A stretch of 64,000 nt of DNA from Bedellia somnulentella (Eukaryota > Arthropoda > Insecta > Lepidoptera > Bedelliidae), in the NCBI GenBank assembly GCA_963576735.1, contig OY755171.1, positions 9,176,001 through 9,240,000 on the forward strand, given 5' to 3'. The position numbers and the translations under genes were made by a program. Of this stretch, positions 20,458 to 30,560 are shown piece after piece. The number at the start of each line of letters is the position of its first letter. The stretch's first letter is position 1. The notes below the pieces were generated by a model. The model was not told where the DNA came from. It worked only from the letters and a program-made list of their open reading frames with translations, and did not search any database.

Positions 20458-22630
20458 ACATGAATTGGAAATAGAAGAAGTATGGGATGTGCTCAAATCG
20501 TCAATGGTTGAATGTGCGACGGAAGTATGTGGATTGAGTAAAAGAACAAATAGACCACCAACAAGTTGGTGGGATAAAGATGTGAAAGAGGCAGTTGGAG
20601 ATAAGAAGAAAGCTTGGTTAGATTTACTAGCGATTAAAGCTAGTAAACGAATGGATGCGAGAGTAACAGATGACGTAGTGAAGAATAGTGGAGATGAATA
20701 TAAGAGAGTTAAGAATGAGGTTAAGAAGAAAATAGAAAAGAAAAAGCGTGATCTGATAGAATGGTGTGAGAGGAAACTCTCTGATAATTTCCGGAATAAC
20801 CAAAAGTTGTTCTGGAAATATATCCGGAAAGAAAAGGGAGTTTCCCAAAACACGAGGTTGAATGTTGTGAGAGATGAACAGGGTGAATTGGCGACGGATG
20901 AAAGTAGCATAAGACGAGTATGGAAGAACTATTTTGAGGGACTCTTTGAAAAAGAGGATACATCCATTTCTTCGCCAATCGGCAGTAATGTTGATTGGAA
21001 CGACGTTATGGGTGACGTTAGTGACAGTGAGATCAGTATGGAAGAAATAATGAAAGCAATGAAAAGTATGAAACTGGGGAAAGCGGCAGGGTATGACAGG
21101 ATAAACACTGAAATGCTGAGGGCTGGTAAAGGGGTGGTGGCTTCCTGGTTGTACTTCCTTTTCCAAAAATGCTGGTCGAGTGGCAAAGTGCCACAAGACT
21201 GGTGCAAAGCGGTAATTGTGCCTTTATATAAAGGAAAGGGGTCACACCAGGAGGCTAGAAACTACCGTGGAATTAGCCTACTCAGCATTGTCGGTAAATT
21301 GTATGCAAAGGTTTTGATTGAAAGAGTGATGAATGAAACGGATGATAAAATTTGGGATGTGCAAGCAGGATTTAGAAAGGGAATGGGATGTATGGACCAA
21401 ATCTTCTCTTTAAGGAGCATCACCGAAAAGTTCTTAGCTAAGAACCGAAAGGTGTATTGCTCCTTCATTGATTTAGAGAAGGCGTATGATAGGGTGGTAA
21501 GAAAGTGTTTATGGGAGGTGTTATCCAAGTTCGGTTTGGGGAGTCGACTTATACGTGCACTGGTATCACTCTATGAGGATTCCAGTGCATGTGTGAGAGT
21601 AAACGGGGAAAATACTGACTGGTTCGGGATCTCTCGGGGTGTCCGACAGGGTTGTGTAGCTTCCCCGTGGCTCTTCAATTTGTTCATGGATGACTGTTTA
21701 ACAGAGTTGCGTGAAAGTGATTATGGATTGAGAATGGGTGGATTCATCATTAAATGCCTCCTATATGCCGACGATCAAGTGCTACTTGCATCATCGGTGG
21801 AAGAGCTGCAAGAGATGATGAATATTGCATGTGCGTCTTTTGAAAAAAAGGGAATGAGGGTGAATGTGGATAAAACAAAAACTATGGTTTTTGAGAGAGA
21901 GGTGAATATGACCGAATGCGTGATTGAGATTAATGGTAAGAAAGTGGAACAAGTGAAAGAGTTTGTATATTTGGGAAGTTTGTTTACTAGGGATGGAAAG
22001 TGTGATGAAGATATCGAGAGAAGAGTGAAAAAGGGTAATGCGGTAAATGGAGCACTGGATAGTCTAATGTCTAGTCAGTCGGTGTCTGAAAAGGCTCGAA
22101 TGGCTGTGCATGATGCTGTCCTTGTTCCTACGCTTATGTATGGCAGTGAATGTTGGGTGTGGCAGAAGAAGCATGAAAGTAGAGTGAATGCAGTAGAAAT
22201 GAGATCCCTCAGAAAAGTGTGTAATGTAAGGTTATGTGATCGTGTGAGGAATGATGTGATTCGTGAAAGGTGTGGTGTAAAAGATGATATTGTAAGAAAG
22301 ATAGAAAAAGGAATGTTGAGATGGTTTGGGCACATAGAGAGGATGGATGACAGTAAATTGGTGAAAGTGATATATAGAGCCAATGTGGAAGGTAATGTTA
22401 GTAGAGGACGACCTCGGAGGACACATTTGGATCAAATAGAAAATGTGCTCAAAAAGGCAGGTGTCCGCAGTATGAAGAATAAAAGAGCATGTATGAAAAG
22501 ATTGATGGATGTAAACGAAGCCAGAGAGGTTTGCCAGGATCGTACAAGGTGGCGATCGATAGTCTCTGCCTACCCCAATGGGAACTAACGGCGTGAGAAT
22601 ATGTATGTATATGTATGTATGTATGTATGC
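20458..22630 (+). mobile_element. RTE-A LINE, 5'-truncated
   Basis: Longest RTE-A copy here, containing the reverse transcriptase and C-terminal region but no endonuclease. It ends GCCTACCCCAATGGGAACTA, ACGGCGTGAGAATATG and a (TATG)n tract. At least ten shorter fragments of the same family are in the window. Confidence 0.93.
20465..22588 (+). CDS. RTE-A reverse transcriptase, partial but open (707 codons)
   Basis: Non-LTR reverse transcriptase. Landmarks: lysine-rich helical linker (about 80-110), GKAAGYDRINTEML near 200, NYRGISLLSIVGKLYAKVL near 265, QAGFRKGMGCMDQIF near 300, motif A FIDLEKAYDRV near 334, GVRQGCVASPWLFN near 388, catalytic YADD near 436, KTKTMVF near 474, FVYLGSLF near 506. 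The C-terminal part ends RSIVSAYPNGN. No stops or frameshifts. The listed start is an in-frame TTG; the true start and the APE endonuclease were lost by 5' truncation, so the copy is not autonomous. The intact frame suggests youth. RTE clade is inferred from motif style and the tiny 3' UTR. Confidence 0.93.
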   Translation: MEIEEVWDVLKSSMVECATEVCGLSKRTNRPPTSWWDKDVKEAVGDKKKAWLDLLAIKASKRMDARVTDDVVKNSGDEYKRVKNEVKKKIEKKKRDLIEWCERKLSDNFRNNQKLFWKYIRKEKGVSQNTRLNVVRDEQGELATDESSIRRVWKNYFEGLFEKEDTSISSPIGSNVDWNDVMGDVSDSEISMEEIMKAMKSMKLGKAAGYDRINTEMLRAGKGVVASWLYFLFQKCWSSGKVPQDWCKAVIVPLYKGKGSHQEARNYRGISLLSIVGKLYAKVLIERVMNETDDKIWDVQAGFRKGMGCMDQIFSLRSITEKFLAKNRKVYCSFIDLEKAYDRVVRKCLWEVLSKFGLGSRLIRALVSLYEDSSACVRVNGENTDWFGISRGVRQGCVASPWLFNLFMDDCLTELRESDYGLRMGGFIIKCLLYADDQVLLASSVEELQEMMNIACASFEKKGMRVNVDKTKTMVFEREVNMTECVIEINGKKVEQVKEFVYLGSLFTRDGKCDEDIERRVKKGNAVNGALDSLMSSQSVSEKARMAVHDAVLVPTLMYGSECWVWQKKHESRVNAVEMRSLRKVCNVRLCDRVRNDVIRERCGVKDDIVRKIEKGMLRWFGHIERMDDSKLVKVIYRANVEGNVSRGRPRRTHLDQIENVLKKAGVRSMKNKRACMKRLMDVNEAREVCQDRTRWRSIVSAYPNGN

Positions 22631-23161
22631 AAGTGAACTACAAACGAACTGTGCAAAACACCCATTTAGCGGACTTTTAAAGTCAACTTAGCCTTCTCCT
22701 ACAATTTAAATCAAACACAAATTACTTACGGACGAATGTTTGTCGATACAGTTAAACTTAATGACAAATGTATATCGATAGCGTAACAAAAGGAAAAAAA
22801 TATCTAAAATAGCCAGTAAACGAGAAGAGCAATTTCATCAGCAATTACCTAACATAAAACTGCTTAGAAATTCTCACAAAAGCTTTTAAATACTATAGCA
22901 CAATTTACGCGAAATAAGATTTTAGGAAAGGTCGCGATCAAAGAGATTTATAAAATAACATGTTTCTTCTTATACTTGATAACATGTTGCTGGAATTATA
23001 TTTACTTTTCTAGCTACTTAAAAATAATTTTCTTGTTTCCAATTCTGTTTTTACCAGTAATTACTTCTTTGATTTTATTCACTGAGTTGTAAATATCTTC
23101 TATAGCTTAATTGTTCATGGTCAGAAAAGTCATACAACAGCTCATTAGACTTTGTTGTACG
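22631..23161. other. AT-rich sequence, nothing recognised
   Basis: No supported feature. Confidence 0.4.
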
Positions 23162-23250
23162 TGAAACTTCATTTGGGATTATTTTACTAATCAATCAAGG
23201 AAAGAAAAAATTGAACCCGCGACATCCCGATCTACGCCCCGAGGCGTAGT
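23162..23250 (-). repeat. tRNA-FB remnant
   Basis: GAAACTTCATTTGGGATTAT, then CAAGGAAAGAAAAAATTGAA and CCCGCGACATCCCGATCTAC, ACGCCCCGA: outer arm plus part of the tRNA-like core, internally deleted. Confidence 0.65.
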
Positions 23251-24068
23251 ACCAGCTTTCAATAAGAATAAGTCAACTATACTGAATAGTTGAATACCGT
23301 TTTAACTTTTAAGGAGTTTATATGTACTTATTGCTTTTACCAGGGCGCAACTTTGAAACTACTTCGTTCCAGAATCAGTTTAGTTTGGTATCGGTTTCAT
23401 GACGAAACATGTTTTTGATAAACCCAATTTCTGGCGTTGCAAAACTTATAAATGTGTGATTATTGCCGGTTATACATACAAAACAGGGACACAGTTCCTT
23501 TGCAACAACGTGAGACGAGTAAGAGACAGGCTCCATTGGCTACAAAAAAATATGCAAATATTAATATATTCATAGACGAGGCTCGATAGATTTGCCAGGA
23601 TTGTACAAAGTGGGGATGTATTACTACCTCAATGGAACCTAATGGTGTGATTTTATACATGAGAGGTCAAATAATTCTTGAATTCATCTGCTCATGTTTT
23701 TTTAATAAATCTTTACAATTTAAGCCAAATTAGATTCATATAAGATCATAAGCTCAGCCTACATCTAGAGGAATAGTGGCTGGATTTTAGCATTGGCATT
23801 AAGAAAAGGGGTTGATTATTGTTAATATTTCTGAATTATAGTTGAATACTATTTCAACCAGACAATGCTACCAATATAATTAATACACGGAATTCAAATA
23901 CAATAAATATGGATGCCTCATGTGCAGGCGATGAACACAGAATTAATATTCATATCTGCAACAGCAAAATAAATTTGTATATTACGACATAGGCACTACG
24001 GCTATACAAACTTATACCCATTATAACTTTTAATATTATGATACGCTGTGTAGAGTTAGAAAAGCACT
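23251..24068. other. Mostly unassigned, with an RTE-A 3' remnant at 23575-23655
   Basis: The remnant reads GACGAGGCTCGATAGATTTG, CCAGGATTGTACAAAGTGGG, CCTCAATGGAACCTAATGGT. The remainder has no recognisable content. Confidence 0.5.
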
Positions 24069-24165
24069 AACCCATTTCCGCCCATGGGTATCGTAAGAGG
24101 TCAAAAAGGGTATTGGGGATTTTTAAGTGATTGTTGGGTACTTTAACTGGAGCCATTTTACTATT
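24069..24165 (+). repeat. SINE-B head fragment
   Basis: ACCCATTTCCGCCCATGGGT, ATCGTAAGAGGTC, AGGGTATTGGGGATTTTTAA, then decays. The 3' half is missing. Confidence 0.7.
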
Positions 24166-24705
24166 TGATTTTTACATTCTTTAATTTAATTTGGACATCT
24201 GTTCCCCACATAACTTTCAAAAAAAGACAAAGATTTTTATTTCGGCACCCTTGTTTAGGAGTTGTTGTGATGTTTTCATCTATACATATATTAAGTAAAT
24301 ATGTCAACTAAAAATATACAAAAATAAAAGTTCTGGTATCACATGGTTAAGTAGTCATTACTCGTTGCATACGCATTAAAACACCTCTAAAAGAGAGAGA
24401 AAATAGCAAATTTCGCATTGCACAGAATAAGCACGCCCATCTCAATCCAGTAAGAAGAGAGAGCGTGAATCCTTTGATGTTTCGAAAGCGTCTTCATAAG
24501 TATTCTTGGTACGTGATTAGGGGGTAGTTATAAGCCTGCCACTGTTTGGTTTGAAATAAGTGATCATTATAAGTTTACAGGAACAAGTAATTGTATACCC
24601 TCATATACCAAAATAATAAAATTGGTACATAATGCTTTGTTATGTTTGAGTATTTTAAATTTAATTGCATTAGACAGGAGTACGTGCGGAAAATGTTTAT
24701 TCCAC
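24166..24705. other. AT-rich sequence, nothing recognised
   Basis: No supported feature. Confidence 0.4.
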
Positions 24706-24950
24706 AATATATACTCACGGCTGCAAATCCCTAGAAAGGGTAGCCAGCCAGAGCTTCAGAATAAGAAATTCCTTAGCCACTTTTCATTTATATTTGATTG
24801 ATATTGGAAGTTGAGCGGAGAAAAGATTGTAAAGTGAACGTTTTTGTTGATGGGTCTCTTACGAATAACCACGGGAAGAAATGGGGCAGTGCTATTCTAA
24901 GCCGACACTACGCAGCGTTCTAAGCCGAAACTACAGAGCGTTCCACAAAA
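24706..24950 (-). repeat. SINE-B, diverged
   Basis: ATATACTCACGGCTGCAAAT, CCCTAGAAAGGG, a short insertion inside the CCACTTTT..GGAAGTTGAG block, then AAATGGGGCAGTGCTATTCT and AAGCCGACACTAC. After the head a second AAGCCGAAACTAC is repeated. Confidence 0.8.
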
Positions 24951-26045
24951 GTGCAGCAAATCAAATGATGGAAATTGAGACTCTGCATCAATAACAGTCA
25001 ATTAAATAAACAAAAATTGGTACTTTACTGACGAAATAAACTTCCTTAATACAATATTTTCGTTTCCTTCTTAAAATAATAAAATACTTACTAATATATA
25101 GTTGCTCTGTCATTTTCGATAAACTCATTAAAAATTATACAAAAATTTACCTAAAGTGTCGAGATATTGATTAATCTACTGAAAACTGTTACAAGGTATT
25201 ACCATAATTTTCAAGAATGGTTATTATAAATTTACGTAAGTAATTAACAAGAATACTTGATATGAGTGAGGGAAAGTTTTTGAATTAGGAAGTTCTCGAC
25301 AACCATAAAGAAATTGGCAACCAAATCCCTAATGAGGACTCTCTGCCACCGAGGCACTTCAGATAGCATTTTGTTCAAAGCAGCTCGCAAGTTGAATAAC
25401 CTTTGATGTTCAAACGTTCACTGAATGACGAACATTTTTAAGCTGCAAAGTGTAAGGATCTTTTTTTAAAATCTGTACGTGTTGGATTCATTTTATACTC
25501 ATTGTACTTTTTAAAATACAAAACCGGTCAAGTGTCGAATTAGAGACTGGATTTGTAGCAATAGATCCATTTTTGTGTTGAATACTTGGAGGGTTAAAGA
25601 AAAAGTAATATATTTATTAAATGAACTTTCGATTATAGGTTTAACGGTAGAGAATATAATGTCATTTATATTTAGTTATGAAATAAAAAAAAAACTCACC
25701 ATTTAATGACTATGATGAATTTAATAATATAATGACACAATAATTTAAAGTAAATTTCATTTATATATGCCGACAGCAGTCTTGCTGATTTCAAGAAATA
25801 CATTTTAGGGCTTATTTAGGAGTTATAAGCTGGTTTCGGTGAAGTCACTTTAAAGTAATTGCTTTGTAAAGCTGTAACACAACGTGGTTGAGTAATTTAG
25901 CTTGACTAGTTAATTGTTTCGAGATGATTAATATCCATGTAATTATATTACAGTTGAACTCGGTGAATGTGAGTGAGTGAGAGTGATGCAAAAGTGAGAA
26001 GCTTGAATGTGGTCTACTGTAGTGTCCTTTTATATTGGTTCTAGT
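24951..26045. other. AT-rich sequence, nothing recognised
   Basis: About 1.1 kb without coding potential or a recognised repeat. GTGAGTGAGTGAGAGTGA near 25970 is a short low-complexity run. Confidence 0.4.
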
Positions 26046-26049
26046 ACTA

Positions 26050-26150
26050 TATATAAATGTGAGGGAAGCAAAAAAGGGAGGTCAGGATCATATAAAAGGA
26101 CGATCAATAGTCTCTGACTACCCCAATGGAAACAATGGGCGTAAGTTTAA
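26050..26150 (+). repeat. RTE-A 3' remnant, target of mariner 2
   Basis: AATGTGAGGGAAGCAAAAAA, GGTCAGGATCATATAA, GATCAATAGTCTCTGACTAC and CCCAATGGAAACAATGGGCG then TAAGT. Confidence 0.75.
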
Positions 26151-26167
26151 TGAAGAAAGTAATATTA

Positions 26168-27060
26168 CGAGGGGCATGCCAATAGAAGTTAGATACTCTT
26201 TTCTCATTTAATTAACACTGGCAAGCTATAGACCATCTTATATGCTGGTTTTTTTATTGACATATTTTAATATAGAACACATTTTTTTTAATGAAGAGAT
26301 GGGTGCCGCATAAACTTACCGATGAGCAGAAAGACCGTCGGGTGGATTGGTGCTTATTCATGATAGATAAATTCAACGGAGGCGAGAAAAAAAACGTATA
26401 TGATATACTGACTGATGACGAAACATGGCTATATAACTATGATCCCGAATCAAAGCGACAGTCGACTGTATGGTGCTTTGAAGACGAGCCAACTCCAACG
26501 AAATGTCGCCGTGCACGAAGCGCACAGAAGCAAATGGTCGCCTCGTTTTTCTGCAAAACGTGTCATATTGCTACTGTTGTGCTAGAAAATGAAAGAACGG
26601 TGAACTCCGAATGGTATGTGACAGTTTGTGCTCCACAGTTATATCAGCTTGGTGTGACAAGCGATCGAAGTCAGGAATCCGGCACCTTCTCTGGCACCAC
26701 GACAATGCGGCGCCGCACACGTCTGCCAGAACACTAGACTTTTTCAACTCGAAAAATGTGTCGATTCTCCCTCACCCGCCATATTCCCCTGACCTAGTGC
26801 CTTGTGATTTTTAATGTTTCCTAAAATCAAAGAAAAACTAAAGGGAAAGAGGTTTGAAAGCCAAGAAAATGCGCTGGTTGCCTATAATTTCGAGATTTCT
26901 GAGGTATCTAAAGAAGAGTGGTCACAGGTATTTTCCAATTGGTTCAGACGTATGGAAAAGTGTACACGTGCTCAGGGTGAATACTTTGAAAAGATCGATA
27001 CTTGTAATAAAGAATAAATTTTATAATTTTTGAGTATCTAGTTTCTTTTGGCTTGCCCCT
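26168..27060 (+). mobile_element. mariner deletion derivative 2 (about 893 bp)
   Basis: Left end CGAGGGGCATGCCAATAGAA preceded by TA; right end TTTCTTTTGGCTTGCCCCT, whose last bases are eroded so the second TA is lost. Its 5' non-coding segment matches derivative 1, then it jumps into the catalytic domain. The N-terminal DNA-binding half is deleted. Confidence 0.9.
26291..27017 (+). pseudogene. mariner transposase catalytic domain, frameshifted
   Basis: Begins in WVPHKLTDEQKDRRVDWC. First catalytic aspartate in TDDETWLYNYDPESKRQS, second in WHHDNAAPHTS, third in SPDLVPCDF; 34 residues lie between the second and third, the D34D mariner signature. Two frame breaks are visible: one between about 26640 and 26700, and one just after CDF at about 26811 where a stop intervenes and MFPKIKEKLKGKRFE follows in the next frame. 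Not functional. Confidence 0.92.
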
Positions 27061-27095
27061 AAATTGGTCAATATTGTATTTTTTTTATATTACTC

Positions 27096-27230
27096 AAACT
27101 CAAATGTTTACGCCGTATATCCCCGAAGGGGTTGGCAGAGGTACTAATACTTCGGAACATCGCGTGACATCGTCACCTGGTGTTTAGAGTACCCACGTTT
27201 TATTGGACAGTGTACTATCTCTGAGGTCTT
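27096..27230 (-). repeat. SINE-A 3' fragment
   Basis: CAAACTCAAATGTTTACGCC, GTATATCCCCGAAGGGGTTG, GCAGAGGTACTAATACTTC, then ACCTGGTGTTTAGAGTACCC and ACGTTTTATTGGACAGTGTA. Confidence 0.85.
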
Positions 27231-27520
27231 GAGCTTGCGAGTGATCGTGTCGTCGGGATCCGAGAGATTGCTATGGGGGCATCTGCTGTCATTAGTACCG
27301 ACGTCCGGTAATATAGTGTAGTTGAGTAAACCTTGTAGTAGTATATAGAGTGATCCTAAAATAGTATCTACGTGAGTAGTTTGAAGTAATCCCTAATTGT
27401 CGTGACTTCTGAGTCTCGGTGGAGATCACAGTTTCTGCATACCAAGGGCCCCGACCACCTTGCTCATGAACCTATTCTGTATCACCTGGAAGCGGTGTAT
27501 CCGGCCCCCTCAAACGCAAC
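27231..27520 (-). pseudogene. Possible LINE C-terminal remnant
   Basis: Less AT-rich than its surroundings. A minus-strand frame reads RFQVIQNRFM and SKVVGA before stops, reminiscent of the RLQVVQN segment after the polymerase of Jockey-type LINEs. Weak. Confidence 0.3.
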
Positions 27521-29470
27521 AGTATTGTGCTACAGGATGATTGTATAACGGTCATTAATATATACAACAATTTGGACGAAATCATAGCAGTCCTAGGGTG
27601 CCGTTTTCACCTTTGGATACGGAACCCAATTTTTTTATGTTATTTACTCATATGGCCGTCGGCGGCGCGGGGGGTGTGGGTGCTAGCGCGTCTTATTGCT
27701 TACCACTGCAGAGTACTTGATAATCGATTAGTAAGAAATGAACTATTGGAAACTTATTTTGACGAACTTTTAAGTATAGAATGTCCTGTTGCATTATATA
27801 ACGCTTTTACCTCATTATTGAAAAATATTTAGGATAGATGTTATAGATTAATAAAAAATACGAATAATAAATACAGCAGAAATAATAGCAACCGTGATAG
27901 CCCAGTGGGTAGAACACTCGGTTATCGTGCAAGCGACTAGTGTTCAAATCCTGGGTCGGGCCTACACCAATTTGTCTTTTCTAAAGACATATGTGTGGTT
28001 AATTTATCATGGTTGTTAACGGTGAGGGAAAACATCGTGAGGAAACCCACATGGCTGAGTTGTACTTAGTCATGTGACAGTGTACTCGTACAAAACGGCG
28101 ATAGGCCTGCCCCCTATCACGTGAGTACACTGTCCATGCAAAACGTGGGTACTCTGAACACCAGATGACAAAGTCACGTGATGTTCAGAAGTATTAGTAC
28201 CTCTGCCAACCCCTTCGGGGATATTCGGCGTGAACGTTTATGTTATTATGTTATGTTAGAAATAATAAAGACTGGATTAATGTTAATTTAAAGTACATGG
28301 TTCTAGAAAGAGATAGATTATTTATGATTTGGTATAATGATCCTAAAACATGTTAAAGAGACTTAAGTATACAAAATATAGAAACAAATGTAGTAAAGTA
28401 ATATCTAAGTGTAATAATGAACACGATAAACAAAGTATATTGGATTGTAACAGGAATATTAAAAAAAATTGGGATAAAATACAAACTTTACTAGGTAATG
28501 AGAAAGAGTCATTAGATACTTTAATTCTTAATAGCATGGACAACAAAATGAGTACAAAAGATATTTGTGATAAATTTGCATATAATTTATAATTCGGAAG
28601 AAATACTACAACTAAAACACAACTGTGATGACAAATGGTTATACAGAAATAGTTTGCCCTGCTGAAGGGCAAGCACGAGCGCTATTTTATCGCACGATAA
28701 CGGTTAGATTGAGATGGCAGTAAACGATACTAAGTAAGTGCGTAAGAGATGGCTGCTTTATCCCACGCGATAACTAGTTTAAACACCGTTCGTACTAGCC
28801 GATCTCATACGTATGTCCGACCTGAAACTGGTCGTAGACAAAGTAAGTCCAGTGCTAACTAAATTAATTAACGATTCAGTTATTAAACACAAGTTTCCTG
28901 ACAAGTAAAAGGAGGCCATCATTTGCCCAATCCATAAGAAAGGAGATCGGAAAAACTATTCAAACTATAGACCAATTGCTATTTTATCTAGTGTCGACAA
29001 AATTATTGACAAATCTATAGTTACGCAAGTAGAAAAATTCCATAGTCAATATAATATAATAAATAATTGTCAGCATGGTTTTCAAGTAGGTAAAGTTACA
29101 AATACTTTGCTAAAAAAAATACTGATGAAATAAATACATACCTAGAGAATAAAAAAAATGTAGTTGCGATTTTTATGACTTAAAAAAAGCATTTGACACT
29201 TTAAATAAGGAAACACTTTTGAATGGATTGGATGAATGTGGTGTCAGCCATCCACTTGATCAACAGTCTGCCCGAGAACATCCACCTCGAGCCTAATAGA
29301 CAAAAATTAAAAAAATATATATATTTTCTTAACTCACTACCATAGATGTAACTAAATAAAAAATTATTTAAAGAGACTTGCCGACAAACTGTAAAACAGT
29401 TTTGCAGGGCTTTGTAATAATTAAATGTAACCATTTTTGTTAATAAAGATTAATAATAATATTAATAATA
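27521..29470 (+). pseudogene. Decayed CR1/Jockey-type LINE, split by a SINE-A
   Basis: Fragments in order: RLVRNELLETYFDELLS and CPVALYNAFTSLLK (27720-27830); after the SINE, WINVNLKYMVLERDRLFMIW (28270-28340), KYTKYRNKCSKVISKC and NIKKNWDKIQTLLGNE (28350-28592); then ICPIHKKGDRKNYSNYRPI (28920-28985) and QHGF (about 29070). Later SLPENIHLEPNRQK (29260-29300) leads to an (AAT)n-rich end near 29460. The linker and reverse-transcriptase start are clear. Stops and shifts are many, and the catalytic centre is not readable. Confidence 0.75.
27888..28257 (+). repeat. SINE-A, full length, with 10-bp target duplication
   Basis: Flanked by AGAAATAATA at 27878-27887 and 28258-28267. Head subtype 2: A box TAGCCCAGTGGGTA, TCGGTTATCGTGCAAGCGAC, B box GTTCAAATCC. 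3' end CCAACCCCTTCGGGGATATT, CGGCGTGAACG and TTATG tail. Inserted in a decayed LINE whose reading resumes after it. Confidence 0.94.
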
Positions 29471-29474
29471 GCTT

Positions 29475-29610
29475 ATTATGTCTTTATCATAAAGTATTTA
29501 AGGCGATAAGGCCGCCTTTGTGTACTTAGTCCTAATGATCTGTACCTATATAAAAACATTGTATTTGTATGCAATAAAGTGTTTAATAATATTTATAAAT
29601 CGTTGTTCGT
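29475..29610 (+). repeat. LINE 3' end related to the 40-kb element
   Basis: AAGGCGATAAGGCCGCCTTT, GTGTACTTAG, TGTATGCAATAAAGTGTTTA then ATAAT. These blocks occur in the same order at the 3' end of the LINE at 40015-44825 (there GCGATAAGTCCGCCTTTGTG, TATGCAATAAAGTGTTTATT). Confidence 0.8.
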
Positions 29611-29721
29611 TGATGAACAAAAGATAAATCACTTATTTGAAACGTGTTTCAATGTTAGGGATACTCAATAAGACGTAATATCAATAAAATTTAATAGTCT
29701 CGAGATTTAACTTATTTAATA

Positions 29722-30395
29722 CTAGTGGATCGGCCCAGCTTCGCACGGGTAGCGTTGTTTTTTAAGTATCTAAGGTTTCTACAATAACTGCTCAAGCTTT
29801 GTGACATTTAGCGCAATGATTGCAATTGTTAGCACTCCTGAACAGTGTACCTATAGCTTTGTGACTTTGAATGCACTTTAATGAACGGTTCTGTATTTCC
29901 GTTAGTAAGAAAATTTTCAAATAACAATCTAACAAAGAAATCTTACCACTATGTAGGATGCAACTACTGGCGCCATCTAGTATGTAATATGTAAATTAAT
30001 AAGGATTTGGTTTGAGTCACGGGCGCGAGTGTTTATTTCATGTATATATTCGGTGTTTCTCTACCGATTTCTATGATTTTTTTTTTTATTGAATAGGTTA
30101 TAATGTTAACTTTTTTATATTAGGGATGAGTGAGAGTATTATAAACGTAAGATTAAACAAATATAATCAGAATGCTCCGAACTGCTAAGCTATCAGGAGT
30201 TACACTCCGAACTGCTAAGCTATCAGGAGTTACACTCCGAACTGCTAAGCTATCAGGAGTTACACGTGTTATTGTGAGTCAACCATAAAGGATAGACACA
30301 TGTTATTGCAGAATATTTATTAGACAATTTTATGAAGAATATTTCCGTCATACTTGATTTCTATGTAACTTTAACCATAAAGACTGCACACGCGA
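29722..30395 (-). mobile_element. Helitron-like element, 5'-truncated
   Basis: Plus-strand start CTAGTGGATCGGCCCAGCTT, CGCACGGGTAGC, that is, minus-strand end hairpin CCCG..TGGG then CTAG|T. It parallels the complete copy at 58067-59055 in order (GTGTTTCTCTACCGATTTCT, GAACTGCTAAGCTATCAGGA, TTGTGAGTCAACC) but stops near 30395, where a SINE-B begins. Confidence 0.75.
30175..30264. repeat. Three tandem 30-bp units
   Basis: Three consecutive copies of a 30-bp unit beginning CTCCGAACTGCTAAGC and ending TCAGGAGTTACA, identical by eye. The related Helitron at 58.6 kb has a single unit, so this is local expansion. Units abut without spacers, so it is not a CRISPR array. Confidence 0.92.
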
Positions 30396-30560
30396 TGTAA
30401 GAAATGGGGTAGTGCTATTCTAAGCCGACACTACACAGTTGTCACCAACAACCTATATTTCACCATCTTTTCTCCACTTAACTTCCAAAAGTGGCTGAAG
30501 AATTCCTTAGCTTTGGCTACCCCTTGTAGGGATTTTAGCCGTAAGTATATGTATGTATGA
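30396..30560 (+). repeat. SINE-B with inverted head
   Basis: 30398-30438 is the head in minus orientation (AAATGGGGTAGTGCTATTCT, AAGCCGACACTACACAG). 30440-30560 is the body in plus orientation (CACCAACAACC through CCACTTAACTTCCAAAAGTG to TAGCCGTAAGTATATGTATG). The middle part is missing. Confidence 0.8.

Noticed and set aside
27527..27832. Independent 101-codon gene
   Set aside because: Its second half continues into the decayed LINE on the other side of the SINE, so it is LINE relic joined to unrelated upstream sequence.
30175..30264. CRISPR-like array
   Set aside because: Units abut with no spacers and the DNA is eukaryotic; it is a minisatellite.
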